DNA of 64,000 nucleotides from Topomyia yanbarensis (lineage: Eukaryota; Arthropoda; Insecta; Diptera; Culicidae). A model generated the notes under the pieces. That model was given only the letters and a program-made list of their open reading frames with translations. It did no database searches and was not told the origin of the DNA. The stretch covers positions 32,214,343 through 32,278,342 of the forward strand of contig NC_080671.1 of the NCBI RefSeq assembly GCF_030247195.1. The letters are read 5' to 3'. The first letter of the stretch is position 1; each line of letters begins with the position of its first letter. The position numbers were made by a program, and so were the translations under genes. Shown one piece after another: positions 45,192 through 56,509 of the stretch.

Positions 45192-45610
45192 CGGCGGTGG
45201 TAAGCTATTCACGTCTACGTCTCTAATGACCTATTTTTATAAGGCGATTCATCAACTGTGCTATCTTTGAAAATGAGCCACCTTTGTTATGCGACTAGTT
45301 TCTTTTCCGATTTTATTTTATTGCAAATAAGTAGTAGTTTTTATTTTTATATTTTTTTCAATTGCGCACATATTTTGTCATATGTAATTTTAAATCTGAT
45401 TTGATGGCATTCTAAGAGAACACGTATCCTCCGGGTAATGCCAATCGAGCTGAACTAAGCAAACTATTTTGTCTGTTTAGTGGTTATTTGACCAACTAGG
45501 GAACTACAGGGCATCAATGTGCGTGAGGAATACGCATGGTCTTGTCTGAGTGGTATGATGACTGTTCAATCATGTATGAGGGTTGAGAATGGACAGCAAC
45601 TTTTTTCGGG
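45192..45610 (+). mobile_element. (CGCAA)n-tailed retroposon, copy C, 3' part missing
   Basis: It starts GCGGTGGTAAGCTATT and follows copy B for ~415 bp: GAAAATGAGCCACCTTTGTT, TTTTGTCATATGTAATTTTA, TGATGGCATTCTAAGAGAAC, GCCAATCGAGCTGA, GAATACGCATGGTCTTGTCT. It then loses similarity, so the 3' half and tail are gone. It shares the exact 5' start with copy B, which supports that as the true 5' end of the family. Confidence 0.75.
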
Positions 45611-46054
45611 ACAAATTTATCCTTTGGTGTTTCCACTAAAGCAGAACGACATTTTAAAAAGGTTCAGTTTTTCGTTTCGAAAGATACTCAACAATAACTT
45701 TGTAGTAACTACGCTTATGTGAAATTGAGACGCAAAAGCAGGCCTATATTTCAATGAAATAATAGTTTTTTTTTTTCTACTACAGATGCGTTCAATACTT
45801 TTTCTCCATCATCAATTTCTGACCGATCTTTTAAATCCTGTTCGAATGAAATTTTCATTTGCATTATCAGATGCGCGAGGGTCAGTGCTTTCTGATTCCA
45901 ACTCATTTGAGTGCTTTCTGGATCATTACATTCCATGCACTACCGATAAATCTAATCGTACTTCCCGTATCTCTTTGACTTCTTCAGCTTTCTTCATACA
46001 CCTCATCTACTAGCCATTTTACGTTTTCCAAATCGACGCAAAATATTTGTCTAA
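45611..46054. other. No gene recognised
   Basis: AT-rich. Two overlapping frames on opposite strands at 45,751-46,013 have no domain. Confidence 0.3.
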
Positions 46055-47571
46055 GGATCATTCCACGTCAGATTTACAACCAAAATTTTGATTCCTTCCA
46101 AAATTTTTGCTTGCATTCTTTAGCTAGAAATATTTGACACGTATTTTTTGTTTTTGCTGATTATGATATTTTTTTTCAAATTATTAGTTTTTGAACTTTT
46201 GAAGTTTAATAAATTGAACATTTTTTATAATGACTGATAACTCGGAAACGATTCGATATATGGAAAAAGATATTAAATAAAAAGAGTTGCGTTTTTAAAT
46301 GAGCTTACCAAAAAATTTTGCATAACTTATGAAATTTGCAATCATTTGAAACAAATTAATTTTTTTTAAAGTTGAACCTAATTTTTTTACCTATTTTTTT
46401 CTTAAAATATTAAGAATCAAGTTAAAAAGATTGTATAAAAATTTGGGAGTGGATATCAAAATACTTTGCGAGATATTACAATTATAAACTTAAAACAAAG
46501 CAATTTTACACAAAACGCCCAGTGATAAACCTGTTATAATTAAAATATCTCGTAAAATATTTCAAGTTCCTCCCTGAAATTTTCAAATAATCCTCTTAAT
46601 ATACTTATATTATCAAAAAAAGTTTGTTTTCAGGGCGACTTAATTTTTTTTTTGCTTATGACACTTGGGTACCACCAAAAAAGACTTGAATTTGTAGAAT
46701 GCGTGTCATTTCACGTTAGATTTACGACTACAATTTTTGTTGCCTCCATGTTTTTTTGCATTCTTTAGCTAAAAGTTATTGACTCGAAGGCTTTAGCTGA
46801 ATTTGATATGTTTTTCAAGTTATGAGTTTTGGAACTTTATATAATATTTAATTAAATTTCATAAAAATTATTAAAATTGAACATTTTTCAATCCTTGATA
46901 ACTATTAGATTAGATCTCACCGGAATTTTTTTTTAATATTCGTTTTTGTTGTGTAATTTATGTATTCTGCAAATGTTAGAAGCAAAAAATTTTTTAGGGT
47001 CACGTCAAAGAAAAAAAACATTTTTTAGCCTTTTGTGAAAAAAACATTTTTTAGAAGATTGTGTGAAAATTTCAGAATGGAACTCGAGGTATTTTACGAG
47101 ATATTTCAATTATAACAAGCCTATCACTGGGCGTTTAGTGTAAAATTACCTTGTTTTAAGTTTACAATTGCAATATCTCGCAAAGTATTTTGATATCCAT
47201 TCCCAAATTTTTATACAATCTTCTCAACATGATTTTTAATATTTTAAGGAAAAAAAAAATTGTAAAAAAGATTTGGTCCAACTTTAAAAAAATTCAATTA
47301 GTTTTGTAATTTTTTTTCGGTAAGCTCTTTTGAAAACGCAACTTTTGTTGTTTAATGTTTTTTCCATATATCGAATCATTTCCGAGTTATCAATGATTGA
47401 AAAATGTTCAATTTATTAAACTTCGAAAGTTCAAAATCTAAAGACTTGAAAAAAATTTCATATTTAGCGAAAACAAAAAATTCGTGCCAATTATTTCTAG
47501 CTAAAGCGTGCAAGAAATTTTTTTGGAAGGAATCAAAATTTTGGTTGTAAATCTGACGTGGAATGACCCCT
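46055..47571. mobile_element. ~1.5 kb foldback with GGTCATTCCACGTCAGATTT ends
   Basis: The ends are GGATCATTCCACGTCAGATT and, inverted, GGGTCATTCCACGTCAGATT. Arms of ~500 bp match through TTTAGCTAGAAAT, GAACATTTTT, GATAACTCGGAAA and TGCGTTTT, and inner segments match through CAAAACGCCCAGTGATAAAC. A direct third copy of the outer sequence starts at about 46,704 (GTCATTTCACGTTAGATTTA), so the left arm is partly duplicated in tandem. No coding motif. It is one of several hairpin-forming elements in this window. Confidence 0.87.
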
Positions 47572-47669
47572 AACTTGCCTTTAAATTTTCACTAATTCAT
47601 TGTTTTAACTCGGTTAATTTTTTTTAAGCACCTAACAGTGTGATGAGAAAAGTATTCTTATCTTGTGAT
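47572..47669. other. Short spacer
   Basis: AT-rich gap between a foldback and a retroposon fragment. Nothing seen. Confidence 0.3.
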
Positions 47670-48090
47670 CCTCGGGTCGATTTCCAATCGAATCTATAGG
47701 TATATCAGGTTAGATCACTGTTTGAGCAATACACCCTCGGTCGGCTATTTGGAGTTCAAATTGCTGTAGTTTGAGGAACAAGTAAATCTCTCTCGGTGGC
47801 CGGCTACCCAGAGTTTAAACACAACAAAACCCTAACGAAATATCTTCTTACTCTTAATATTCGCGTACTCGGAGACTAACCAACCCATCACATAAAAATA
47901 TATTCATTCCTTGGTAGATCCAGACCAATACCTGCTCTTCAATTCAACTCCGTGATACTTATGGAAGCGTCACTGAGTCGGTGGTCTTCCTATAAGTAGG
48001 TATCAAATAAACATTTCCTATCCTATCCTAAGCACCGATGAAGATGGTCGTGGCCGACAATGACGATTCTCCTGCTATTGGTTTATTGGA
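47670..48090 (+). mobile_element. (CGCAA)n-tailed retroposon, copy D, internal fragment
   Basis: GGTGGCCGGCTACCCAGAGT followed by TTAAAC, and ATACTTATGGAAGCGTCACT followed by GAGTCGGTGG, then CCGATGAAGATGGTCGTGGC match copies A and B (CAGCCGGCTGTCCGGAGTTT; GTACTTATGGGAGCGTCACT; GGTAAAGATGGTCGTGACC). Divergence is greater than A versus B, and the tail is lost. It is the oldest-looking of the four copies. Confidence 0.65.
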
Positions 48091-50310
48091 CTAGAAAGAT
48101 ATAATGCTCATTGTCGAACATTGATCTTACAAGCAAGATGGGTTAGACTACCTATAGGCATTATGATAATCGTCAGTATGCAATCAACGAATAGCACCTT
48201 GCTTCATTTAAAAGTTAATATTGGCGCCCTTTTAGCGGCGAAATTTGGAACTATAATCTGACTCAAAGATGACGCGCTCTGCACCAAAACTGTTCGATTC
48301 TGTACTAAACTAACTATCTTCGTTAGAATTTAGCAGTCTTCGAAAAAGTTGTTGAAAATACAATTATCTCTCAAAAATCTTAATTCCAGCAAATGTGCTG
48401 ATATCCGTTATCGGTCTTAGTAGGTTGTGAATGAGTTCGAAATCAAAATAAAGTACCGAAAAACATCACTTAAATGTATCACACTCATTATGCGGCTACT
48501 GGGGCAAAAATCCTACATGAGATTGTTTGTTTACACAAACTAATTAAACCCGCTCTTCACTTCTCGCAATTTAATCAATTCCTGTTAATCTATCACCCGC
48601 CAATATTCAGTGCGGATTGATAACAAAATGCGGAACCCAAACCAGAAGAGGTACGTGACAAAATTACACTTTCCAGCGCAGTATACAAACAGTACACCAG
48701 CCTACGATCAATCAACCTCAGCTCGAATTAAGCCAGTCATGCGCGCAAGATAATCCACGTCCGCCCATTGGTTACACACATGTCTATGTACGGGCAGCAA
48801 CATACGAAATATGTGCGGTTTTTACGACTGATTAACATCCAGCGAGCTTATGCAATGCAATGTTGGTTGGTACAACATTGTCATAAGGTTGTCCCCGCAG
48901 GGCAAATGTCTGACAGCAACGAAGAAAAAAAAACAAACAAACGTACTACAATATGACTGGCGAAAAAGCTCATAAATCTATTATAATTGATACATTTCCC
49001 GTGAGGCTTCCAGCGACAGCATACCGCCACAGCCATGACAGAAGCCCTTTTTTACCTTCGACTCCGCTCCGTGTTCCGCTAATCCATTGACACAGAAGAC
49101 GTGCTCGAGCCTCACTGCTGCTGCTGCTAGTCCAACGAGCTGCGGGAAAGCGTGATTTATTGCAAACTTTTGACGTAATGAGCTTTCGGAAAGAGCTTCT
49201 GATGGGAAATCTGATCTGAGCTTGGAAGTTGAGACCGACTGTGGAACGTGACAGAGGACGGTTAGAGATTGACAGCTATATATCTCCCGCGCTAAAGTTA
49301 GGTATGGTTGTATAGTAAAAATCAAACATTTTCAGTAAGTGCGCTTTTGACCTCGCGGATGCGAGAAGAACCCTTCACCAGTGACGTAAGTAAAATAGCA
49401 CGGAGTTGTAGCCTTAGTAGAGCCATAAACGCAACCGCTAGTCAAGGCACCCATAAATCGTCGCATTTCGTAAGCACATCGCACAGAAATGCCTGGCGGT
49501 AAATTATTGCCTAAGCATCCCTTCAACGAACAAACAGAAAAGGGCAAGGTTCCTCCAGTTCCAACACAGTCAGGGACCGATCATCTTGATCTTTCGCGAT
49601 CATGTAGATCGTGAACCGCTTCCCCGCTTTCGAAGCGACGAGGGTGCCGTCAGTTAGTCAAAACAATAGCACTTTGAAGTGCATTTGCTAATTCCACTTT
49701 GTTCTGTGCGGTATCAATTCGTGAGCAGCGGAACAGCAGCGAGCAAACAAAAGAAACTGGAAAGCGAAATACGAAAACGGTTTTGCGGTTCTGTGCACGG
49801 GGTGCTAATTTGAAGGTTACAAATTTGCCAATCCTTTTACGGAATCGTGGTGGTGGTGCTGCTGCTGCTGCAGTTGCTGCAATATTGCACCTCAATTCGT
49901 TGTGGAATTTGTTGTTCTATGCTGCTCGGTTAGCAGCTACCATCCACTGCTGTCTATTTGAAGTTGGGGTTGCGGGGGTGGTGAGAAGTGAATGTCATAA
50001 ACACGCCATTAGGAATTTATGATCGAAGCTAGACATGGGGTTAGCGGCAATGCGGGTAATTGGGTATACTGAAGGTAAGTCGTGGTTGCAGCCTTTGTGG
50101 CTGCTGATTGAGTTCTTATCTATATTGTGAACCGTAATCAAACTTAACCATGGGAACCGAGAACTGGTCGGTATATTGGGAACGTGTTTCTGTGTGAAAT
50201 AGTATGTCCAAAAAAATATTAACTTAACCCAAGGTGAAATAAACCAATTTGTATTTTCAAAACGAAAAGAGCAGTTCAAATAATTGCTCTTTGATTTTCC
50301 AAACATCCAC
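48091..50310. other. Calm block, GC-richer at 48,990-50,080
   Basis: No repeat ends or internal matches. Contains GCTGCTGCTGCTAG-type triplets near 49,115 and 49,860. A strong splice-donor consensus GAAG|GTAAGT lies at 50,071-50,080 on the plus strand after ~500 bp of richer sequence, which could be an untranslated exon end. The 107-codon frame at 49,699-50,022 is triplet-driven and not convincing. No gene called. Confidence 0.3.
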
Positions 50311-50654
50311 TCTCTGTTGGTTCGGTGTAGATGTGGTACTATTTTTCTGAATTCTGGAAAAGCCTATTGAATTTTTTTTTTAAATTAGATTGATGAGATA
50401 ATTTACCAAACAGAAAGATTTCAGCAATATAGGTAACTTTCCTTCACTAGCGGTGCTTTCAGAAACAATTATTAAAATTAATCCTGTTAAAACAGATGTC
50501 TTGTATATATGTCTTGAATTTTGTAAAAAAAATATTATTAAAAGAGATTCTTAATTATGGGACTTCAGTTTGGAAAACCTGGTATGCCCAATCTCGATAG
50601 ATTTGCCTTGCATTTAGAAATAAAAATAGTAAAATGTAGGATTCCATCCAATTT
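50311..50654. other. AT-rich, nothing recognised
   Basis: No motif or repeat end found. Confidence 0.3.
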
Positions 50655-51430
50655 ATGCACGGAAAAAAATCCGTTCATAAATTCATGAACAAAAATGTCA
50701 CGATTTCGTGAATTGAACGATTTACGAAAACCGTGACCAAGTTCCTGAAATTATAAACAGTAAACCACGTATTCATGAAACTATTTGTATTTTCTAAAAA
50801 CCAGTTCGCCCCGAATATATACATGGCGTTACAGTAGAATGTTTGGTTGCGCTACTGCAGTTGTTCCCTGGACATGTTCAGTTTTTGTTGTGATTCTTAT
50901 TCATGATTTGGGAATATACAGTCGACAGTCAAACGTTGTTCATGATTTCAAGAGCTTATTCGCGATTCTTGTGAATTCTCGTGACGTTTGCGGGATTAAA
51001 GTTCATGATTTCAAGATCTTAGTCATGATGTTCATTATTTCTGTTCACGTCAGCGAAATTTTTTTGTCATGAGTAGAGTAATTCGTGTTCATGATTTCAG
51101 GATCTTCGTCACGATTTAAATATTTTTGTCACGAGTTGTGTGATTTGTGTTCATGATTTCAAAATCTTGGTCGTAATTTTTGTAACTTTTGTTCATGTTA
51201 TCGTGATATTTTAGTCGCGAGTAATTCATGTTCATGATTTCAGGATCTTGGTCACGATTTTTGTAGTTTCTGTTCATGTTATCATATTTTATTTTAGAGC
51301 TTACATTCAAAGAGTAATGTAACGAATGTTCATGATATCAGCAGTTTTATCATGGTATTGGCAAATTCTCTTCGCTTTATCGTGATCTGCTATTTGTTGG
51401 TTACTAACGGTTTTTTTTACTCGGAATGAC
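50655..51430. mobile_element. Foldback element with internal GTTCATGATTTCAGGATCTT repeats
   Basis: GTTCATGATTTCA recurs near 50,939, 51,001, 51,087, 51,150, 51,231 and 51,328 (spacing 62-97 bp), mostly followed by [A/G]GATCTT[G/C]GTCACGAT. The inverted form GTGACCAAGTTCCTGAAATT lies in the left arm near 50,730. The outer ends are CGGAAAAAAATCCGTTCATA-like on the left and TAACGGTTTTTTTTACTCGG on the right. Tandem units inside inverted arms resemble Foldback/Galileo architecture. No transposase present. Confidence 0.7.
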
Positions 51431-52199
51431 GTTTTTGTTTGTTTGTTTTTATTTACGTGGATTTAAATATAGTTTCATTCGTCACGTACTCGGAATAACT
51501 TGACAATATGAACATTAAATTAAGACCCATTCGCGATATCTTGTTCTGTGAACTATATCACGCACACTATGTAGGGTTCTCAGTGCAGTTTTCGTTTTCT
51601 GTCCAGACATCACAATGAAACTCATCAAATGAATAACGATGTTCGATGTCCTAATAGTTTTATTTATATCTATTGCTCGTACCTATTACTGATCACCAGC
51701 AGCTGGGTATTTCATGAAAAAGTACGTAAAATACGCGTACCTCTCATGAATTCATCATGTAGACCTATATGTAATCCAATTTGACAGTTTTATTCACAAC
51801 AGCAAGAGGAGCAATCTTTTCACTCTAGTCCTGTTCAAATGATGTAACTATTAAATAGTTGTTGGACGCGAAATTGAACATTCTTTCAATTTTGTTTTAA
51901 AGCATGACCGTTTCCGTATAAGAATATTGAGCAACTTTCACATTGTTCGTGAATTTATCTAAAATAATGATTATTTTTGTATTAATGTCTCAAAAACGTC
52001 GGAAAGGTCTCTTCTTCATTGTTCCATAATCTTTATAGAATCTGAATTCGGTTGAAAATGCCAGCGTAACTAATTTGTTAGATCCCAAAAAATTGCTTTT
52101 TTGCTATAAATCGAGATTCGGAGAACATACGACATTTTCAAGTAGTGTTTTGTGTTGCATTTATTGAAAGCTATTACCTGAACAAGGTCACTTGAAAAG
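51431..52199. other. AT-rich, nothing recognised
   Basis: No motif or repeat end found. Confidence 0.3.
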
Positions 52200-52690
52200 T
52201 ACACAATACACTATGTTAAATTTCTCCTTAGTGGAGAACAATTTAGGCAAAAACTAGCTTTTCTCCATTAAGGATAAAATTATTTAAAACCATCTTTGCG
52301 CGTGAAGAGCACCAAACCTATAACTAAATTAGTTATGGAATTTGCGTTTCCACTTCGTCTCATCAAAATCCGACACTAACTTAGTTACAGGACTAAGCTA
52401 CCGCCGAATTGACGCTAGCTCCAAAACACAAAGACACAATTTGTGTTCCTGAGCAAACCCCTAGTCAAGCGTGATGTCCCGCAAGAATAGGAACTCATTT
52501 TAAGCTGATGAGAACTAATGTTGCAAGAGCTCCTTTTCTTGCGGCACATCACGCTTGACTAGGCGTTAACTCAGGAACACAAATCGTGTCTCCGTTTTTT
52601 TAGGAGCTAGCATCAATCCGGCGCTAGTTTAGTCCTGTCACTAAGCTAGTGACGGATTCTGATGAGACGAAATCGAAACGCATGTTGGGA
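52200..52690. mobile_element. Foldback family F1, the clearest two-armed copy
   Basis: Left arm 52,336-52,496 (GCGTTTCCACTTCGTCTCAT, CCGACACTAACTTAGT, TTGACGCTAGCTCC, GTGATGTCCCGCAAG) is the inverse of right arm 52,528-52,687 (CTTGCGGCACATCACGC, GAGCTAGCATCAATCCGGCG, GATGAGACGAAATCGAAACG). The loop is ~30 bp. Extra sequence to the left (52,200-52,335) is shared with 11,970-12,105. No coding motif. Confidence 0.82.
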
Positions 52691-52900
52691 GAATTGTGTA
52701 CTTTCAGATTGAATCTCGAAATGCTTCGAGTGTCACTGAGTGCGATTGGTTACATCTTGACTCTACCGTCCTCGATACGACCGACGAAATACCATACTTC
52801 AGTAAATCTCGACATCCTTGGAACACAACACCGTCAGTGTCAACATCACGCGACGGTGTTTAAACACGATACTCACACTCAATTAGAACACAGGAGGCTA
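52690..52900 (-). pseudogene. Gag-like ORF1 scrap
   Basis: Minus-strand frames read TPSRDVDTDGVVFQG, CRDLLKYGISSVVSRTVESR and NQSHSVTLEAFRDSI, aligning with the conserved Gag block (VPARDVGIDGVV) and the following PSVKIL..LHSVSLE segment of mosquito non-LTR ORF1. Stops break it, and the zinc knuckles are absent. Confidence 0.6.
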
Positions 52901-52904
52901 TTCC

Positions 52905-53430
52905 GTTAGCTTGATAGCACGAAAGTCGTGCGACTAACGAAACATTCGTGATATTTACAAACATCTGCTAAAACTAACGAAACATTTCGTTTCAATCACG
53001 AAAAATAGTTTTGCTTTCTGCGATGAATTTCGTACAATATACATTAAATTTTTTCGTTTCCTACGATGAATTCGAAAAAGAAATATGTAAAATTACGAAA
53101 ATTTTGGTTCAGCAAGACACCATGTTTTTAGGTCACGAAATGAAAGCATCTATTTTATTTTTGGCAAATTTACGAATAATTTCGATCAGCGATATGAAAT
53201 TTTTGTGCATATCTCATCATCAATGTTTTAAAGAAAACAATTCGTTTGATTAATGAAACAGATTCGTAAGAAGCCTACGAAAGTTGTTTCGTGGTTTTTA
53301 CGAAAAACTCGCAACGAAAATAAAAGTTTTCGTAGAACTACGAATGATTCGTCATATGTACTAAAAATTCATATATTTTATCAAAGTTTTCTGTACGAAA
53401 CCTATTCGTAGCAGATTTACGAATATATTC
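52905..53430. repeat. Degenerate CGAAA/TACGAA-rich repeat region
   Basis: Words such as ACTAACGAAACATT, TTTACGAA, TACGAAA and TTTCGT[A/T] recur in both orientations across ~500 bp, for example ACGAAACATTCGTGA near 52,938 and TTTCGTTTCAATCACGAAA near 52,987. The pattern is like the repeats at 50,655-51,430: a foldback-type element of short degenerate units. Borders are uncertain. The 80-codon frame inside is repeat-driven. Confidence 0.5.
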
Positions 53431-54184
53431 TCTCAGTAAACATGCACGTAAGATTGCTAATATATCCGTCATACAAAGTAAGTTTTCAGTACAATTAATG
53501 CTAATTTTGGGCCGCTCAAAAAATTTTCATATTCTTATCGCGAAATCAATCGATATTTTTTTAGTTGTAGTCCCAGTTACTTTGAGGTGATATCTCTTTT
53601 GCTAGTTTGTCTTCTGTAAAGAAATATATCAATTAAGTATATATCTCGCCTTTTGCCGTTAACATATTTCTACAATGAATTTTAAGCGCCCAGGAAATCC
53701 TATAATCTTCAATCTCGCGCGAACTCCACCACAATATCGAATACCTATCCTCACTGACAATTTCTCTCCTTCCGTGACACTCGTGGAATGTGCAGTAGTA
53801 TATACGGCCTCTAGTAAAAGCAAGTGTCGGACTAACATTGCTTCCCTTTCCTGTTGTGATCTACTTTCGGATCTGTCGTGCTCAGGTATTGATCAATGAA
53901 ATACTTGGGATTACCAGGAGTTATACATTGAAGGATGATTTGGTACTCCCAGGCATTACCTTCTATTGATTCTTAATTCTTAATCAGCTAGTCCCGATCA
54001 ATAACGAAGTAGCAACCAGCAGTGGCCGCACACTTCTCTGTGAGCTAGTTTAAATGTTATAGCATTAGTTATATTTTCCCAGACATTTTTCCAAATTGGT
54101 AAAAACTTCAAAAAAGTGGGTGGGGGTCAAAGATTTCCAAACTGTTATAAGGAGCTGTAACTTCTAAAGTATTAAAAAAAAACC
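53431..54184. other. No gene recognised
   Basis: The stretch 53,940-54,035 matches 27,465-27,590 (CTAGTCCCGATCAATAACGA, GTAGCAAC). The rest is unassigned. A 74-codon plus frame at 53,675 has no domain. Confidence 0.35.
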
Positions 54185-54585
54185 TGTTTTAATCCACCTA
54201 GTGGTGCAATTGTGCCTTTCTCATTTGTCCAAACTACGATTCCATGGCTGGTTATTTTCAATACAATGATGGAAATGTATATTACATATTCAGTATGATT
54301 TGCTCATACATACAATGGAGCGACAGCCAAGATCTTGAGATACTATGTGTTGACACTGAAACATCGCTTGAAACCAGTGGCGGATCAAGGAGGAAGATCC
54401 GGCAGGTCCGGACCCTGCCGAAAATTTTCAACTTATTAAGAAATTTTAAACTAGTTTTAATTTTAAAGTAGCAACCCCGCATTGCATACTCCTACCTAAG
54501 CCTTTATAGGTCAAACAAATTATTAGGATTAGGTTGACGATATTTAGAGTGATTGCATAAGCTTCCTATATGAGAAAGGCAAAAA
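54185..54585. mobile_element. GCCTTTCTCAT-ended element, copy 2
   Basis: Left end TTTTAATCCACCTAGTGGTG then CAATTGTGCCTTTCTCAT, right end ATTGCATAAGCTTCCTATAT then GAGAAAGGCAAAAA: the same two ends as 20,607-21,187 in reverse orientation. The interior differs. GGTTGACG and GATTGCATAA near the right end match GTCAACCTAATCC and TTATGCAATC of copy 1. Confidence 0.7.
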
Positions 54586-54779
54586 TATGCAATAGATCAA
54601 AAAAGTCAATTTTTGTCAAAAATTTTTTTTCGAGATTTCATCAAATCTCAACGTTTTATGCATTTTAAAGTCATTTGGCCTCAAAAATGCAAATTCGATT
54701 TTGAAATTTTCCCTTTGAGATTTTTTCAGTTTATATGGGAATTTGTTGTGTGGTCGCACTCTTCAACCCGTAACTCCGG
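54586..54779. other. Spacer between two related elements
   Basis: Less than 200 bp of AT-rich sequence with no repeat ends. Confidence 0.3.
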
Positions 54780-55037
54780 AACCAGAAGTTCAATCAACAA
54801 AAAAAAATCAATAGCAGCCGATGGGAAGGTTGTACCTTTCATTTGAAACTAAGTTTGTGGTCCAGCCATCTCTGAGAAACAGAGGTGAGATTTTTTTCCA
54901 CATACATACACACACAGACATTTTCCCATCTCGACGAACTGAGTCGAATAGCATAGGATATCGGCCCTCCGGGCCGGGATTGGTTTGTCGATTTTTAGAG
55001 CGATTGCATTAGCTTCCTATATGAGAAAGGCAAAACC
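54780..55037. mobile_element. GCCTTTCTCAT-ended element, copy 3 (one end)
   Basis: Ends GCGATTGCATTAGCTTCCTA then TATGAGAAAGGCAAAA like copy 2. It carries CTCGACGAACTGAGTCGAAT and the palindrome CGGCCCTCCGGGCCG upstream. Only one terminus is recognisable. Confidence 0.6.
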
Positions 55038-55379
55038 AAAACAAATATTTCCACTAATGAAAGGTTTATGGGGGTGTTACTGAAGGCAAAGTGAACGTAA
55101 TTATAAAAGCCATGATTTTTGTTCAAGGTCCTGTTTTCAAGATTGTCGTAGTTATGGCCCATCCCCCGAAGCGTGTTTTTTGGTAGAGTTTTGCGGAGAA
55201 CGCTCTCCAAGCCGAACCGCTCAACTGAAATCCAAAATCTAAAAAGATTATAGAAGAAAAATGTATTGTGGTGTACTTGAACGGATCGGTTTCCCAACAG
55301 AAAAGTATAATTTTTTTTTCTCGAAGTAAATACTTAGAGGGACACTGAGTGCAGTTGCTTGCAATCAAGTATCTTTTTT
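55038..55379. other. No gene recognised
   Basis: AT-rich spacer. Overlapping short minus-strand frames have no domain. Confidence 0.3.
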
Positions 55380-55476
55380 TAATAGAGATGTGCGCCGCGC
55401 CGCCGATTTCAGAAAAATAGAGAGCGCCCCGGCTATTTTTACCTAAAATCGGAAGCGCGGCGCACACTTCTATTAT
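55380..55476. mobile_element. ~97 bp hairpin (GTGCGCCGCGC) element
   Basis: TAATAGAGATGTGCGCCGCG on the left is the near inverse of CGCGGCGCACACTTCTATTA on the right, and CCGATTT pairs with AAATCGG inside. It is GC-rich in an AT-rich region and abuts the TTAA of the next element. Confidence 0.8.
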
Positions 55477-55480
55477 TTAA

Positions 55481-56165
55481 GTGGGACTCCTCATCACCCA
55501 GCTTTAAAAAATCGATTTTCTCTTTGTTTCAATCATTAGAAGTATTATCTGTAAATATTCTTGCAAAGTTTCAGAGTATAGCTGATGAACAAATTGTGCC
55601 TGTTAGTTTCCTTTAATTAGATTATTTTTCCTTTAAAGCCCATATTATAAAAACCATGTTTTTCAAAATTCCGCGCTCGATTACAAAAATACTATAAAGG
55701 CTATGCATATAATTGCAACACAGTGTTATGGAAATAATTCAATTTTGCACAAACTGATCTAAAAATGATTAAAAAAACATTTAACAATGTTATTAACGCA
55801 CTTGTTGCTAAAAAAGACCCAACATCGAGTAATTTATTAAAAAAAAACTAAAATATTTAAATTTCAATTTTCAATCCCTATAATTGTATATCCAGTGCAG
55901 AAAATCCTTCCGAATAAGGGAAAAATAATTTTTTTGTTTCAAGTAAAAATTGCGACTCGAATCGTGTACGGATTTGAGCTGTCCGCGTCGACATTGTTAA
56001 TAAAATAAAAATTGTTAATAAATCCTCCAGTTTTATTTATGTTGACCCCTGAGTAAATATATGCTCAAAAATACGGAAACGATAAGTTGTTTCTCTTGTT
56101 GTTTTCATGTTCAAACAAAATCCTAAAGAACCACCTTTTTATGTGTCACTGATGAGGAGTGCCCC
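55481..56165. mobile_element. 685 bp TTAA-flanked MITE (piggyBac-like)
   Basis: TTAA at 55,477-55,480 and 56,166-56,169 flank inverted ends GTGGGACTCCTCATCA and GGGGCACTCCTCATCA (two mismatches of 16). Interior is AT-rich and non-coding. It is the third TTAA-type insertion in the window, and its ends differ from those of the other two. Confidence 0.8.
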
Positions 56166-56169
56166 TTAA

Positions 56170-56365
56170 TTGACCGTGGTGTCCCGGAAAATACCAATAT
56201 CATACTTCATAGCCTCGACATCCAGATCGTGAAACTTCATTCGTTGACAGCACCGTCAATCTCAACACTACGCGATGGAATGTAAATATAGTTATCACAC
56301 TCAATAAGCTCACATGAAGCTATGTCGTCAGTTTGGCTAAGGTTATCAATGCTAACGCGAAGTTT
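56170..56365 (-). pseudogene. Gag-like ORF1 scrap
   Basis: The minus-strand reading IYIPSRSVEIDGAVNE, then after a stop SFTIWMSRL, matches the IPANVIEIDGVVSEESLTAN block of the Gag remnant at 1,801-2,304. Interrupted after ~20 residues of good similarity. Fragment of a non-LTR ORF1; it lies to the right of the TTAA element. Confidence 0.6.
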
Positions 56366-56489
56366 ATCATAGGTTGACTTTCATTACAGGGAATCGTGAA
56401 GTCTAATCTTCTAAAACGTGTACGTCATTTGGCGGCTTGATTTTCCGTCTAAAAAAGTCATCCATCAATAAAATTCTTTTAGATAAAAT

Positions 56490-56509
56490 TTGATTCATTG
56501 GGAGATTGT
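56490..56509 (+). repeat. Target-site duplication, left copy
   Basis: TTGATTCATTGGGAGATTGT, identical to 59,470-59,489. It defines the left border of the CpG-rich element. Confidence 0.92.

Noticed and set aside
49699..50022. 107-codon frame with an alanine run
   Set aside because: The alanine run is a GCTGCTGCT microsatellite, and no domain or homologous pattern is seen.
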